64,000 nucleotides of DNA from Bacillota bacterium. GTDB lineage: Bacteria > Bacillota > Clostridia > Lachnospirales > Lachnospiraceae. Both the position numbers and the translations under genes were made by a program. The stretch lies in the NCBI GenBank assembly GCA_023395555.1, contig JAEWYQ010000070.1:120084-184083 (forward strand), read 5' to 3'. Below, in pieces: positions 45,757-54,543 of this stretch; the stretch's first letter is position 1, and every line of letters starts with the position of its first letter. Below the pieces are notes generated by a model that ran no database searches, was not told the origin of the DNA, and saw only the letters and a program-made list of their open reading frames with translations.

Positions 45757-47310
45757 CTAGCGCAGTCTCACCGGAAGTATGCCGGCTGCATCCGCCTGTT
45801 TACTTAATACCTTTATTAATCCGTCAAAAACCACCGTGTTATACTCATAAGCCGCAATCTTATGTATTTTTTTCTCCAGCAGGGCCAGGTCGGTGGGATT
45901 GCGCAGGGTCACAGCAACCAGGGTCTGATCCCCGCGGCTGATTTCATTGGCCAGTTCTATCTGCCCGGGATTCAAATGACCGTTGTACAGACCGTAAACA
46001 ACCTTTGAATAGTTTCTTACCTCCCTCAATATTCTCATCACATCTTCCTTAGAGGGATTTAACGGAACCTCAAGAAAATCCCCGCCCATCTGTCCGGCCA
46101 TGTATTCGGCAAAGAGAACCCGCTTATCCACCGGAGAACTTACTATGGTGGACCGGTAGGCATAGCTTCCGATAAACAGGGTATCCTTCGTTATCTCAGG
46201 CAGCTCTCCCTCCGATACCTTCGTTATTCCGGCCAGGGCCATCTCCCGAATGGCTCTCTTATGTTCTTCACAGCCGATTTTCTCCAGGTTCTCTGCGGCA
46301 GAATCCACCTGGAATTCTTTTTTGTATTTCAGTATGTTTTCCACTGCCGCATCGATGAGTTCCATGGGAAGCTCACCCGAAAGCACCGCCTCCTCAAGTC
46401 TGCGCATTGATTCCCGGACCACCTCCGGCGTATGGGAAATACAGAGCATCTGGGCTCCGGCTTTCACCGCCTCCACCGCGGCATATGCCGTCCCATAATG
46501 ATCCTTGATGGCTCCCATTTCCAGGCAGTCTGTTATGATGATGCCCTGAAAGCCTAATTTTTCTCTTAAAAGACCGGTTAAAATCGTCTTGGACAGGGTG
46601 GCCGGAACATTCTGGCTTTCCAGCCTGGGAAATAGGATGTGGGTGGTCATGACACAGGGAACCCCTTCGTCAATGGCTCTTATAAAGGGAATCAGCTCTT
46701 CTTTCATCAGGCTGTCCATTTCCTTGTCGATTACCGGAAGCCCCAGGTGGGAATCCACCGCCGTATCCCCATGGCCGGGAAAATGCTTAACGGTCGCCAT
46801 AACTCCGGCATCCAGCAAGCCCCTTTGCATGTTTAAGCCAAACTTCTCCACCATATGGGGATCACTGGAATAGGAACGCACCCCGATAACCGGGTTGTTG
46901 GGATTGGAGTTGATATCCATAACCGGAGCAAAATCCACATTGATACCAAAGGCCTTCAGCTCCGTCCCGGTGATCAACCCTGCCTGGTAGGCATACTCCT
47001 TCTTTCCTGCGGCGCCGATCAGCATTGCCCCCGGGACATTGCTTGCTTCCTTCGGCATCCGGGTCACCACGCCGCCCTCCTGGTCAGCCGCTATAAACGC
47101 CGGATATCCGGTGCTTTTCTCAATTCGTTGATGTAAATCCATGCAGAGCCTTCTAAGCTGCGGTACGGACTCCTGATTATAGGAAAACAGGATAATATTT
47201 GCTATTTTCTCTTTTTTAATCAGTTCCTCCAGCTCAGGAGTGACCTCTGCAGCCGCAAAGCCTGTCATAATCATCTGACCTATTTTTTCTCTAAGCGTCA
47301 TTTCCTTCAT
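45757..47310 (-). CDS. nagZ: Beta-N-acetylhexosaminidase, GH3
   Basis: 517 residues. GH3 barrel with the NagZ signature KHFPGHGDTAVDSH (residues 175-188), whose His/Asp dyad is the acid-base, and nucleophile Asp261 in IITDCLEMGAIKDHYG. A C-terminal extension (about 350-517) is longer than in Gram-negative NagZ. It removes non-reducing GlcNAc from GlcNAc-MurNAc fragments. No signal peptide is present, so, unlike the secreted B. subtilis enzyme, it should act inside the cell on imported wall fragments. It shares the unit with murQ, anmK and namZ. Confidence 0.94.
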   Translation of the reverse strand: MKEMTLREKIGQMIMTGFAAAEVTPELEELIKKEKIANIILFSYNQESVPQLRRLCMDLHQRIEKSTGYPAFIAADQEGGVVTRMPKEASNVPGAMLIGAAGKKEYAYQAGLITGTELKAFGINVDFAPVMDINSNPNNPVIGVRSYSSDPHMVEKFGLNMQRGLLDAGVMATVKHFPGHGDTAVDSHLGLPVIDKEMDSLMKEELIPFIRAIDEGVPCVMTTHILFPRLESQNVPATLSKTILTGLLREKLGFQGIIITDCLEMGAIKDHYGTAYAAVEAVKAGAQMLCISHTPEVVRESMRRLEEAVLSGELPMELIDAAVENILKYKKEFQVDSAAENLEKIGCEEHKRAIREMALAGITKVSEGELPEITKDTLFIGSYAYRSTIVSSPVDKRVLFAEYMAGQMGGDFLEVPLNPSKEDVMRILREVRNYSKVVYGLYNGHLNPGQIELANEISRGDQTLVAVTLRNPTDLALLEKKIHKIAAYEYNTVVFDGLIKVLSKQADAAGILPVRLR

Positions 47311-47351
47311 GTTCTTTCCCTCTGTTTCAAAATCACCTGTTATTGGATTGC

Positions 47352-48317
47352 TTACAGCATTTTTCTCATTACTGTAAATTCCTGTACGGTTTCAAAGCCT
47401 GCCTTATGATAGATATTGCCTGCCGGATTATCGATTCCGGTATACAGGGACATATACTCCGCCCCTACCCTTCTCTCCTCTTCGCACAGCTTAAAGAATA
47501 ATACCGTTCCAAGACTATGGCCTTCATGCTCCTTTACTACTCCTATTCCGGTAAAGTATCCCCGTCCGCTCTTTTGGCGGATCATCGGGCCTGCAAAGCC
47601 GACTACCCTGTTATTATGCGCCGCAACCAATACCGGTACGCCCGTACGGGTGCATTGTGAAATTTCCTTTTCCCAGAGAGGATTCTGCAGCTTCTGAAGC
47701 ATCTCCTCCACACCGTAATGCCTGTTCGGATCAAAAAGCGCCACCTCATAGCCCTCTGCGGCAGCCCTCGCTTCCTTTTCCAGAATCGCCTCCGGTATGG
47801 TGAAGCCCTCCAGCTTCAAATACATGGCACATTCCGTTGCTCTTTCCTGGTATCCGGCCTCCTGCAGCTCCTTATGCAGTCTGCTGTTTTTGAACACACC
47901 CGGAGCGTTGTTATGCTCGTGATGATCGGTTCCCTTTATATACCACGGAAGCATCATGGGATTGAAGAACAGCACCTCCGACTGTATCTTGCCTGCATCC
48001 GCGAAGCTCTTCTCCAGGGTATCCAGCAGCGCCTTGTAGTTTTCCGCCGTCTCATATGCCTCCCCCAGCAATACACAGGTAAGGTATCCGCTGGTTTTCC
48101 CTAACGGGAGGTCGTCTCCGGTACATCCGCAGGCAAACCCCACCACACGATTGTCCTCATGCATAACAAAGGTATGGTTTTCCTTAAAATATGGATTTTC
48201 GGCAAATATCTCCTGGAATGAGGCCGAATCCATTTCTTTATAACCGATCTTTACCGCTGCCGTGTTCCATAAAGCGATAACCCCTTCCTGATCCTGAACT
48301 TTAAATGTACTTATCAT
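47352..48317 (-). CDS. GNAT-family N-acetyltransferase (two GNAT-like halves)
   Basis: 321 residues with two tandem GNAT-like regions. The C-terminal half is complete: RGYFTGIGVVKEHEGHSLGT carries the acetyl-CoA loop and NPAGNIYHKAGFETV the closing helix. The N-terminal half (ENHTFVMHEDNRVVGFACG) is less clear. The acceptor is unknown. Position between nagZ and anmK, and a PIG-L deacetylase in the neighbouring unit, suggest an amino-sugar acceptor, but this is inference. Confidence 0.88.
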   Translation of the reverse strand: MISTFKVQDQEGVIALWNTAAVKIGYKEMDSASFQEIFAENPYFKENHTFVMHEDNRVVGFACGCTGDDLPLGKTSGYLTCVLLGEAYETAENYKALLDTLEKSFADAGKIQSEVLFFNPMMLPWYIKGTDHHEHNNAPGVFKNSRLHKELQEAGYQERATECAMYLKLEGFTIPEAILEKEARAAAEGYEVALFDPNRHYGVEEMLQKLQNPLWEKEISQCTRTGVPVLVAAHNNRVVGFAGPMIRQKSGRGYFTGIGVVKEHEGHSLGTVLFFKLCEEERRVGAEYMSLYTGIDNPAGNIYHKAGFETVQEFTVMRKML

Positions 48318-48332
48318 TTCCCCAGCTCCTTT

Positions 48333-49523
48333 TTATATTGATATTTTTCCCATTACAACCGGCTTTCCGGCCCCCGTCACCGAAGGCACGTTATTGCATC
48401 TGCCTGCCAGAGTGCAGTCAGCCAGCAGCGCAAACGCAACCGCCTCCTTCGCGTCGCTGCTAAAGCCCAGGTCCTCCTGGACAGAGACCTCTGTTCCGAA
48501 GGTCTCCATTCTCTTATGTATCATGGATACTAATGTTTTATTATAGCTTCCTCCTCCGCCAATCACCAATTGGTCCGCCGGATGATGGGGCAGGATATAT
48601 CTCCGGTAAGAATCCGCTATGGACCATGCAGTAAAATCCGTCGCCGTTGCAATAACATCCTCCATGGCAATATCCCACTGCATTGCTTTTTGATAAATCT
48701 CCGAGATATAGCTGCTCCCGAACATTTCCCTTCCCGTTGACTTAGGGGGCTTTTCCTGAAAATAGCTGTGGCCGCATAATTCCTCTAAGAGCCTTTGGTT
48801 CACCTTGCCCCGCGCGGCAATCCTTCCGCCCTCGTCCATATGGCTTTGATTCCTTGTATAGATGGACACCAGGCCGTCAATCACCATATTTCCCGGTCCC
48901 GTATCAAAGGCAGAAACCTGGTCAATGGAACAGTCCTTCGGAAGAACCGTAATATTTCCTATGCCGCCGAGGTTTTGCAACAAAACCGTTTTTTCCTTCT
49001 TCCGGTAAAGCAGGAACTCGGTGAATGGAACCAGGGGCGCCCCTTGACCTCCGGCGGCAATATCCGCTGTTCTAAAATCAGATACACAGGGAATTCCGGT
49101 CCGGTTGGCGATAACCGCTCCTTCTCCGATCTGGACGGTATAGCGAACGGCATATCCGTCCTCCTCCCTGACCTGCGGATGATGGTATATGGTCTGTCCG
49201 TGAGATCCGATCAGATCAATATCACAAATTCTGAGCCCCGCCTTTGTTACTACGGAATAGACTGCATCCGCATACAGCTCCCCCAGAAGCGCATTGAGAT
49301 AGCCAACCTTATCCACCGTTGCTTTCTGTGTATCAAAAAGCTCAAATATCTTTTGCTTTACCTGCCGGGGAAAGGGCTTGTTTTCAAATGCGCAGAGGCG
49401 GATATTCCCGTCATATACATCACCGCTTATTTCCACCAGCGCCGCGTCAATCCCGTCCACAGAGGTGCCTGACATGAGTCCTATCACTCTTCTTACCGCT
49501 TTTTTACCGATTTCTTCAAACAT
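48333..49523 (-). CDS. anmK: Anhydro-N-acetylmuramic acid kinase
   Basis: 396 residues. ATP-binding VIGLMSGTSVDGIDAALVEI, GSHGQTIYHHP, SDFRTADIAAGGQGAPLVPF, LQNLGGIGNITVLP, DTGPGNMVID and VIGGGGSYNKTL are all AnmK hallmarks. It hydrolyses the 1,6-anhydro bond and phosphorylates the sugar, giving MurNAc-6-phosphate for MurQ. Its presence implies that the imported material includes anhydro-muropeptides, the products of lytic transglycosylases. It starts three bases after murQ. Confidence 0.97.
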   Translation of the reverse strand: MFEEIGKKAVRRVIGLMSGTSVDGIDAALVEISGDVYDGNIRLCAFENKPFPRQVKQKIFELFDTQKATVDKVGYLNALLGELYADAVYSVVTKAGLRICDIDLIGSHGQTIYHHPQVREEDGYAVRYTVQIGEGAVIANRTGIPCVSDFRTADIAAGGQGAPLVPFTEFLLYRKKEKTVLLQNLGGIGNITVLPKDCSIDQVSAFDTGPGNMVIDGLVSIYTRNQSHMDEGGRIAARGKVNQRLLEELCGHSYFQEKPPKSTGREMFGSSYISEIYQKAMQWDIAMEDVIATATDFTAWSIADSYRRYILPHHPADQLVIGGGGSYNKTLVSMIHKRMETFGTEVSVQEDLGFSSDAKEAVAFALLADCTLAGRCNNVPSVTGAGKPVVMGKISI

Positions 49524-49526
49524 AGG

Positions 49527-50453
49527 CTATCCCTTTACTTTACTTAAGGCCTGCTTCAGGTAACCGTTATTATCCTGCAATATTCTCGCCGCCTCCTCGG
49601 ACGGACAGCCGGATAAAATCATCATGATTGCCAGCTTCGAATTGTAGTTCGATTTCTCCAGAACTTCCTTTGCGGCAGCATCCTCCACTCCCGTAACCGC
49701 CTTGACAATTCGGGTGGCCCGGTCAACTAGTTTGATATTGGATGCGTTGAGATCCACCATCATATTGCCATATACCTTACCAAGCTTTATCATCGTGGCG
49801 GTAGTCAGCATATTTAAAACCATCTTTTGTGCCGTGCCTGCCTTCATTCTGGTGGAACCCACCACAACCTCGGGGCCTGTTACCGGCGCTATGCATACAT
49901 CACAGAATGACTCCAGCTTCGTATGTTTATTATTCACAACACCAATCGTAATCGCACCCATTTCCTTCGCCTGCTTTAAAGCTCCGATTACATAAGCAGC
50001 ACCTCCGCTGGCTGTAATTCCTACGGCAATATCCCCTTTTACAATCCCGCATTCCAGCGCCTTATTTCTCCCATCTTCTTCGATATCCTCGCTGCCTTCC
50101 ACCGCGGTTCTGAGCGCGATATCGCCGCCGGCAATATATGCCTGGATTAAAGACGGATCGGTTCCATAGGTAGGAGGGCATTCCGAGGCATCCAAAACAC
50201 CCAGCCGCCCCGAGGTCCCCGCGCCAAAATAAATCATCTTCCCCCCGCTGCTTAAAGCTGCGGTGATCCGATCAACGGCCCTGGCAATTTGTGAGATCTC
50301 TTCCTTCACAGCTGCCGCCACTCTGCTGTCTTCTTTATTGATCAATTCTAAAATCTGTGTTGTGGAGAGCTCGTCGATCTCTTTCGTTCCCTGATTTACC
50401 TGTTCTGTTACTAAATTCATCAAATACTCATTCATACGATTCCAAATTCCCAT
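49527..50453 (-). CDS. murQ: N-acetylmuramic acid 6-phosphate etherase
   Basis: 308 residues with an SIS domain: MIYFGAGTSGRLGVLDASEC, PPTYGTDPSLIQAYIAGG, GITASGGAAYVIGALK, and VGSTRMKAGTAQKMVLNML. It splits the D-lactyl ether of MurNAc-6-phosphate, giving GlcNAc-6-phosphate and lactate. First gene of the unit, behind the promoter at 50521-50549. The start used is the ATG at 50453; AAGG lies too close to it, and an ATG six codons later is a possible alternative. Confidence 0.97.
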   Translation of the reverse strand: MGIWNRMNEYLMNLVTEQVNQGTKEIDELSTTQILELINKEDSRVAAAVKEEISQIARAVDRITAALSSGGKMIYFGAGTSGRLGVLDASECPPTYGTDPSLIQAYIAGGDIALRTAVEGSEDIEEDGRNKALECGIVKGDIAVGITASGGAAYVIGALKQAKEMGAITIGVVNNKHTKLESFCDVCIAPVTGPEVVVGSTRMKAGTAQKMVLNMLTTATMIKLGKVYGNMMVDLNASNIKLVDRATRIVKAVTGVEDAAAKEVLEKSNYNSKLAIMMILSGCPSEEAARILQDNNGYLKQALSKVKG

Positions 50454-50520
50454 CCTTATTTTCGGTGTTACACTGTTGTCATTAGTTGCTTTTTATTAAA
50501 ATCCTTCTGTTTATGTCTGT

Positions 50521-50549
50521 ATTCTATACAATCTGACGAAGGATGTCAA
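50521..50549 (-). promoter_or_regulatory. Promoter of the murQ unit
   Basis: Minus strand: TTGACA (50544-50549), 17-base spacer, TAGAAT (50521-50526). Confidence 0.85.
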
Positions 50550-50560
50550 CAGTTTTTTAA

Positions 50561-50581
50561 AAGTTTATTTCATTTAAACTT
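50561..50581. promoter_or_regulatory. Inverted repeat just upstream of the murQ promoter
   Basis: AAGTTTA (50561-50567), seven-base spacer, TAAACTT (50575-50581), centred about 25 bases upstream of the -35 box. A regulator site, possibly for catabolite control or the MurR-type protein; the sequence differs from the repeat at the importer promoter. Confidence 0.5.
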
Positions 50582-50640
50582 ATTTTTTTGCAATATAATT
50601 TCATCCAATGTGTACACTTTTTGTTAAAAACAGCAAAAAA

Positions 50641-50687
50641 TGTATTTCAAATACCTTTTTGGCTTACCCTCGGGTATTTGAAATACA
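50641..50687. terminator. Hairpin terminator after the DUF3021 operon
   Basis: TGTATTTCAAATACC (50641-50655) pairs perfectly with GGTATTTGAAATACA (50673-50687). The plus strand continues CTTTTTT; on the minus strand the exit is toward the murQ promoter with GCTGTTTTT. Confidence 0.8.
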
Positions 50688-50726
50688 CTTTTTTATTTTC
50701 TTTCCGTTAAGATATTCTTTTCTATA

Positions 50727-51164
50727 CTAATCTCGTCCATTTTCTTCGGGATAAACCCTTCGAAGCTTGTGGTTCATATTCTCCGCCACTTTCTTCTCCC
50801 TGTTGAAGGTTGCGGCAGTGATACTAATATAAACACCTGCAATTAAGAGTATCATGGTTATGACCTGGGATATCCGCCTATAATTCACCCATTCCCACAG
50901 GAAAGCACAGCCCAGCACCACAGCATTGATATACATATAGTTTATAATAAGGCGCAGCTTCATCTGTTTTTTACTCAGCTCCTTCCTGGAGTGAAAAATC
51001 AGCCCTCCGCCGGCAGCAATGGCGGAAGAAATAATCACCTGCCAGATTATCTCGACCGTAAAATACAGCTTTGGCAGAAATATGGTCATAAAGACAGCGG
51101 TACACAGAACGCTTCCTGACAAAACATAGAAAAAGGTGTGAATTATACTCTTTAATGTCTTCAT
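50727..51164 (-). CDS. DUF3021 membrane protein
   Basis: 145 residues with about four membrane segments (FFYVLSGSVLCTAVFMTIFL; IIWQVIISSAIAAGGGLIF; YMYINAVVLGCAFLWEWV; ITMILLIAGVYISITAATF). DUF3021 genes are commonly placed directly after a LytTR regulator gene, as here (11 bases). Probably modulates the regulator from the membrane. Last gene of the operon; AGGAGC precedes the ATG. Confidence 0.9.
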   Translation of the reverse strand: MKTLKSIIHTFFYVLSGSVLCTAVFMTIFLPKLYFTVEIIWQVIISSAIAAGGGLIFHSRKELSKKQMKLRLIINYMYINAVVLGCAFLWEWVNYRRISQVITMILLIAGVYISITAATFNREKKVAENMNHKLRRVYPEENGRD

Positions 51165-51175
51165 CTCTGCTCCTC

Positions 51176-51613
51176 CTACATTCCCAGCTTCTTCTTCAGC
51201 TCCGGTACATACTGCCGGGATATCACCACCGTCTCACCGTTGAAAAGCAAGGCTTCAAAACGCCCGGAATAAGCCGGGCTGATGCTCTTGATCTTGGCCG
51301 CGTTCAGAATGACGGACTTGGAGGCACGGAAAAATCCCATATTCCGAAACTCCTCCTCTATTTCGTACAACCTCATCTTCGTTTCATACACATTCTGCTT
51401 ACAGTAGAGAAACACCTTATTATCCACGCCTTCAAAATAGTATATATTGGCCGGGTCGATCATGGTGATGGCTCCCTCCTTCATTCCCGCCAGCTTCTTC
51501 TGCCCCTGGCGCAGCTCTCCCACCAGCTTCTGAACCGACTCATTCCATTCCCTGCATCGGATAATAATCTGATCCTCCTCGCCCGGACCGCACTCCTCAA
51601 TAATAATCCTCAT
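51176..51613 (-). CDS. LytTR-family DNA-binding regulator
   Basis: About 145 residues from the ATG at 51613, with GGGGAT upstream. N-terminal ~45 residues are helical (IIIRCREWNESVQKLVGELRQ); the C-terminal ~100 form a LytTR domain (IYYFEGVDNKVFLYCKQNVYE; FFRASKSVILNAAKIKSISP; LLFNGETVVISRQYVPELKK). No receiver domain, so it is not an ordinary response regulator. Likely binds the direct repeats at 53534-53620 and controls its own operon. Confidence 0.93.
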   Translation of the reverse strand: MRIIIEECGPGEEDQIIIRCREWNESVQKLVGELRQGQKKLAGMKEGAITMIDPANIYYFEGVDNKVFLYCKQNVYETKMRLYEIEEEFRNMGFFRASKSVILNAAKIKSISPAYSGRFEALLFNGETVVISRQYVPELKKKLGM

Positions 51614-51632
51614 AGAAATCCCCATCATCCTT

Positions 51633-52544
51633 TTATCTGCTCATGACATTTCTCTTTCTCTGCAATACCCCTGCAATGCTTATAAAAATTATACCACTAA
51701 TCAGGAGAAATGCCATCTGAAAAGTTGTGGACAGAACCTTACCTCCTGAGACAACCGTAATCCCCATATACTCCTTATACCCGCTGATCAACTCCTCCGG
51801 ACAGCCTGCAAAGGTCTTCTCCAGAATCGCGCCGGTGAAAACCCTTCTCATGATGGAGCAGCCGTGAAGCAGGGGAAGGCATTTCAGAATCGTCTGCACC
51901 TTCTCCGGGAGCATCCCCATGGGGAGATATATCCCCGCCAGAAAGCCCACCAGGGTTCCGATGATGGTGCTCAGCCCTCCGAAGGCGCTTTGGCTGTGAA
52001 CAAAATTAGCAATCAAAAAAACCATGCTTGCCGAGGTAAATACATTGAGCAGGATATGGAGAAAGGCTTCCCCCAGAGCTGCTGCCGGCAGGAGACCTCC
52101 TCCGCTGAGGACGATATATGCCTCTCCGACGGTTAGGGTGAGGGTACACATAATAACCCCCATGATAATGGCTGCAAGCACATAACTGAGTACGAATACC
52201 CCTCTGTTTACCGGAGTCACATAGAAGCTGGAGAGCTTTTTATGCGCTTCATCCTCAACCATAATCCCCACCATGGACAGGGTTATGGTAATGGAATTAA
52301 CCATCACAATACCCGCCAGGGTTGACAGTACTACCAGCTGCTCTGCATTGACCCGGTCTGCGTCAATATTGCGTTCTCCCCCGAATCTCTGCAATAAATC
52401 CACTACATTGTCCGCATTCATCTTTCCCAGAAATACCACCATGAGACCTATAATGATCAGCATGGACAGCAGGGAGTAGAATATATTGGATCGGTCCCTG
52501 GAATAAACCAGGATATTACGCTTTATCAATCGGAACATCAGCAT
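51633..52544 (-). CDS. ABC-2 type transporter permease
   Basis: 303 residues, six membrane segments, with the ABC-2 features of a long first extracytoplasmic loop and FYVTPVNRGVFVLSYVLAAI and LPLLHGCSIMRRVFTGAIL segments. Partner of the ATPase encoded 14 bases upstream. Such pairs export drugs, lantibiotics or lipids; cargo unknown here. Confidence 0.9.
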   Translation of the reverse strand: MLMFRLIKRNILVYSRDRSNIFYSLLSMLIIIGLMVVFLGKMNADNVVDLLQRFGGERNIDADRVNAEQLVVLSTLAGIVMVNSITITLSMVGIMVEDEAHKKLSSFYVTPVNRGVFVLSYVLAAIIMGVIMCTLTLTVGEAYIVLSGGGLLPAAALGEAFLHILLNVFTSASMVFLIANFVHSQSAFGGLSTIIGTLVGFLAGIYLPMGMLPEKVQTILKCLPLLHGCSIMRRVFTGAILEKTFAGCPEELISGYKEYMGITVVSGGKVLSTTFQMAFLLISGIIFISIAGVLQRKRNVMSR

Positions 52545-52558
52545 GCTCTCCCGCCTCC

Positions 52559-53467
52559 TTATAAGCTTCTGCCTGTTAAATTTAAAAATACATCATCCAT
52601 GGTGCCCTGAACTAATTCAAAGGACTTCACGCTGCTCTTCACCCGGTTAAGAAGCTCCAGACCCGACATGGAATCCGATATGGTAACCCGGATATAATTG
52701 CTCCCCTGCAGGAAGGAATGTCCTTCCTCCCTCAACCGCTCCAGAAGCTCACTCTCATCTGCGGGCACCAGCTTCAGGATATCCTGGGCGTACTGCTGCT
52801 TCAGTTCGGAGGGGGTTCCGTCCGCGATCAGCTTCCCGGCTTCCATAATGGAGATATAATTTGCCTTTGCCGCCTCCTCCATGTAGTGGGTGGTAAGAAA
52901 TACCGTCATGCCCTCTTCCCTTCTCAGCCGTTCAATGCACTCCCATACATTCTGCCTGGTCTGGGGATCCAGCCCGGTGGTGGGCTCATCCAGGAATAAT
53001 ATTTCCGGGCCATTCATCAGAGCCTTGGCAATTTCACAGCGCCTTCTCTGCCCGCCGGACAGCTTCCGGTACTGGCGGTTTTGCAGCTCTTTGATATCCA
53101 GAACCTCACAGACATAATCCAGATTCCTGCGGATTGCTTCCCTCCGGGGATCGTATAAGGATGCCCGGGTCATAAGATTTTCCTTAACGGTGAGCCGGTC
53201 ATCCAGGGTATTATCCTGAAACACCACACCGATTTTGCTGCGGATCTTCCTGTCCTCCCTTCCAAGGCGGCAGCCGCAGAGAAGCACCTCCCCTTCTTCC
53301 GGACTTAACAGGGTGCACAGCATATTAATGGTCGTGGATTTTCCTGCGCCGTTCACTCCCAGAAAGCCATACAGCTCGCCCCTTTTTACCCGGAAGCTGA
53401 TATCATCCACCGCCCTCACTTCTTTAAAATACTTCTTCAGGTGCTTTACCTGAATAATATCCTCCAT
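52559..53467 (-). CDS. ABC transporter ATPase
   Basis: 302 residues. Walker A GVNGAGKST, signature LSGGQRRR, Walker B ILFLDEPTTGLD, switch LTTHYMEEA. The C-terminal ~80 residues are the DrrA-like extension of drug-exporter ATPases (MSGLELLNRVKSSVKSFELV). First gene of the operon ATPase, permease, LytTR, DUF3021. Confidence 0.95.
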   Translation of the reverse strand: MEDIIQVKHLKKYFKEVRAVDDISFRVKRGELYGFLGVNGAGKSTTINMLCTLLSPEEGEVLLCGCRLGREDRKIRSKIGVVFQDNTLDDRLTVKENLMTRASLYDPRREAIRRNLDYVCEVLDIKELQNRQYRKLSGGQRRRCEIAKALMNGPEILFLDEPTTGLDPQTRQNVWECIERLRREEGMTVFLTTHYMEEAAKANYISIMEAGKLIADGTPSELKQQYAQDILKLVPADESELLERLREEGHSFLQGSNYIRVTISDSMSGLELLNRVKSSVKSFELVQGTMDDVFLNLTGRSL

Positions 53468-53533
53468 ATCTACATCCCCCTTCCCTTAATCCCTCTCCTT
53501 TTATAGCCTTCCTCATTTATAGATCAGCTGCAT

Positions 53534-53620
53534 GCCGTTATTATCTGATATATTGCCGGATAATGCAATATCTGCACCGGTAAGATACAATATCCGGCGG
53601 TAAAATACCAATATTCCGCT
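53534..53620 (-). promoter_or_regulatory. Direct repeats upstream of the ABC/LytTR operon
   Basis: On the minus strand the element ATATTG-n-TATYTTACCGG recurs at about 21-base spacing: three clear copies (plus-strand 53597-53618, 53576-53597, 53555-53574) and a weaker fourth to about 53534. Two helical turns separate each copy. A TATAAA (near 53516-53521) follows without a good -35, which fits activation. LytTR proteins bind paired direct repeats, so this is a likely target. Confidence 0.6.
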
Positions 53621-53814
53621 TAAGGGGAAGCCATGATGCTTCGCCAAGGAAAGTCCTAATTCTCATACCTAACATGGTACAAACAACAAGTAGCCATATT
53701 GGTATGATCCCTCATATTCAGCGTTTCGCCGAATGAAGGAATATGTCAGGAACAGGACTGTTAAAGCAAGCCTATGATGTATTAAAAACGTAAACTATTT
53801 GTAAAAAATTTTAA
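53621..53814. other. Spacer with no recognised feature
   Basis: Together with the repeats and the decayed gene this belongs to a gene-poor stretch of about 1 kb (53468-54543). I see no intact ORF, RNA gene or repeat in this part. Confidence 0.4.
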
Positions 53815-54228
53815 AATATAAATCTAATTATTCCTCAGAAAAATACGGAAGGATTACAAGTTTATAATGGCGATTCAAGTGATAGTAAAAATAATAACAT
53901 CGAAGAGTTTGTACGAGCAGTTCTATTAAATTTAAATATCTCTAAAAGTAATGAGCCGGAATTTAACAATTATTGCTTATGGCAAAAATTTACTCATCAT
54001 GGAAATACCTTGATTATCTTATATTTTCCCAATAGTGATAAAGTGTTTTTTATTGAAAAACTGGTATGAATTATCCTGTACTGGTGAAAAACAGAAACAC
54101 TTATAGAAGAGGAGGTCGGCAGCGACACTCCATTCATGGATATTGCAAAAAAAGGAGCTGGCCGGGCTTTTTTTGAATACATTTTTAGGGGTGAACTTTC
54201 CGCATTCCATATTTACAACATTACGTAG
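53815..54228 (+). pseudogene. Decayed ORF with two in-frame stops
   Basis: One frame stays protein-like from 53815 to 54228 but has stops at 54067-54069 and about 54085. It reads GLQVYNGDSSDSKNNN, YCLWQKFTHHGNTLIILYF and PNSDKVFFIEKLV before the first stop, and TLIEEEVGSDTPFMDIAKKG and AGRAFFEYIFRGELSAFHIY after the second. There is no start codon with a ribosome site. AT-rich compared with neighbours. Family unknown. The terminator at 54285-54327 follows in the right orientation. Confidence 0.45.
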
Positions 54229-54284
54229 TATATTTAGAAAAAGAACAACTGCCCACAAGGTGGTTGACCGTTAAATGGATAGGA

Positions 54285-54327
54285 AAACCACCCCCTCAAC
54301 TGCCAAGTATCAGGGTGGTTTTTTTAT
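54285..54327 (+). terminator. Intrinsic terminator after the decayed ORF
   Basis: AAACCACCC (54285-54293) pairs with GGGTGGTTT (54313-54321) and a run of seven or more T follows. Confidence 0.8.
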
Positions 54328-54427
54328 ATATGTGTTTACATACTAAATGAGAGCACCATGTCCCATCGAGCACTTTCTTATTTGCAGTATATTCTTTTGC
54401 TTCTAATGGAATTTTAATATAGACGTA

Positions 54428-54456
54428 TTGAAAAAAATAACCATAACCGATACAAT
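54428..54456 (+). promoter_or_regulatory. Promoter of the two-component system
   Basis: TTGAAA (54428-54433), 17-base spacer, TACAAT (54451-54456). The 5' leader to the response regulator is about 80 bases. Confidence 0.8.
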
Positions 54457-54543
54457 AATAGAAGATATTATCTGTGCAGGATTTTTCACACGGAGAGGCA
54501 CTGGGAAGGCCCTCGCCGCATTGAGGGGTAGATGGAGGTTAGA

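Noticed and set aside
49527..50453. Calling the murQ protein GckR-like or a general SIS isomerase
   Set aside because: The full MurQ motif set (GAGTSGRLGVLDASE and GSTRMKAGTAQK) and its anmK neighbour make the etherase assignment clear.
54019..54258. 79-codon minus-strand ORF in the gene-poor region
   Set aside because: Overlaps the more convincing plus-strand decayed frame, no ribosome site, Phe/Cys-rich low-likelihood composition.
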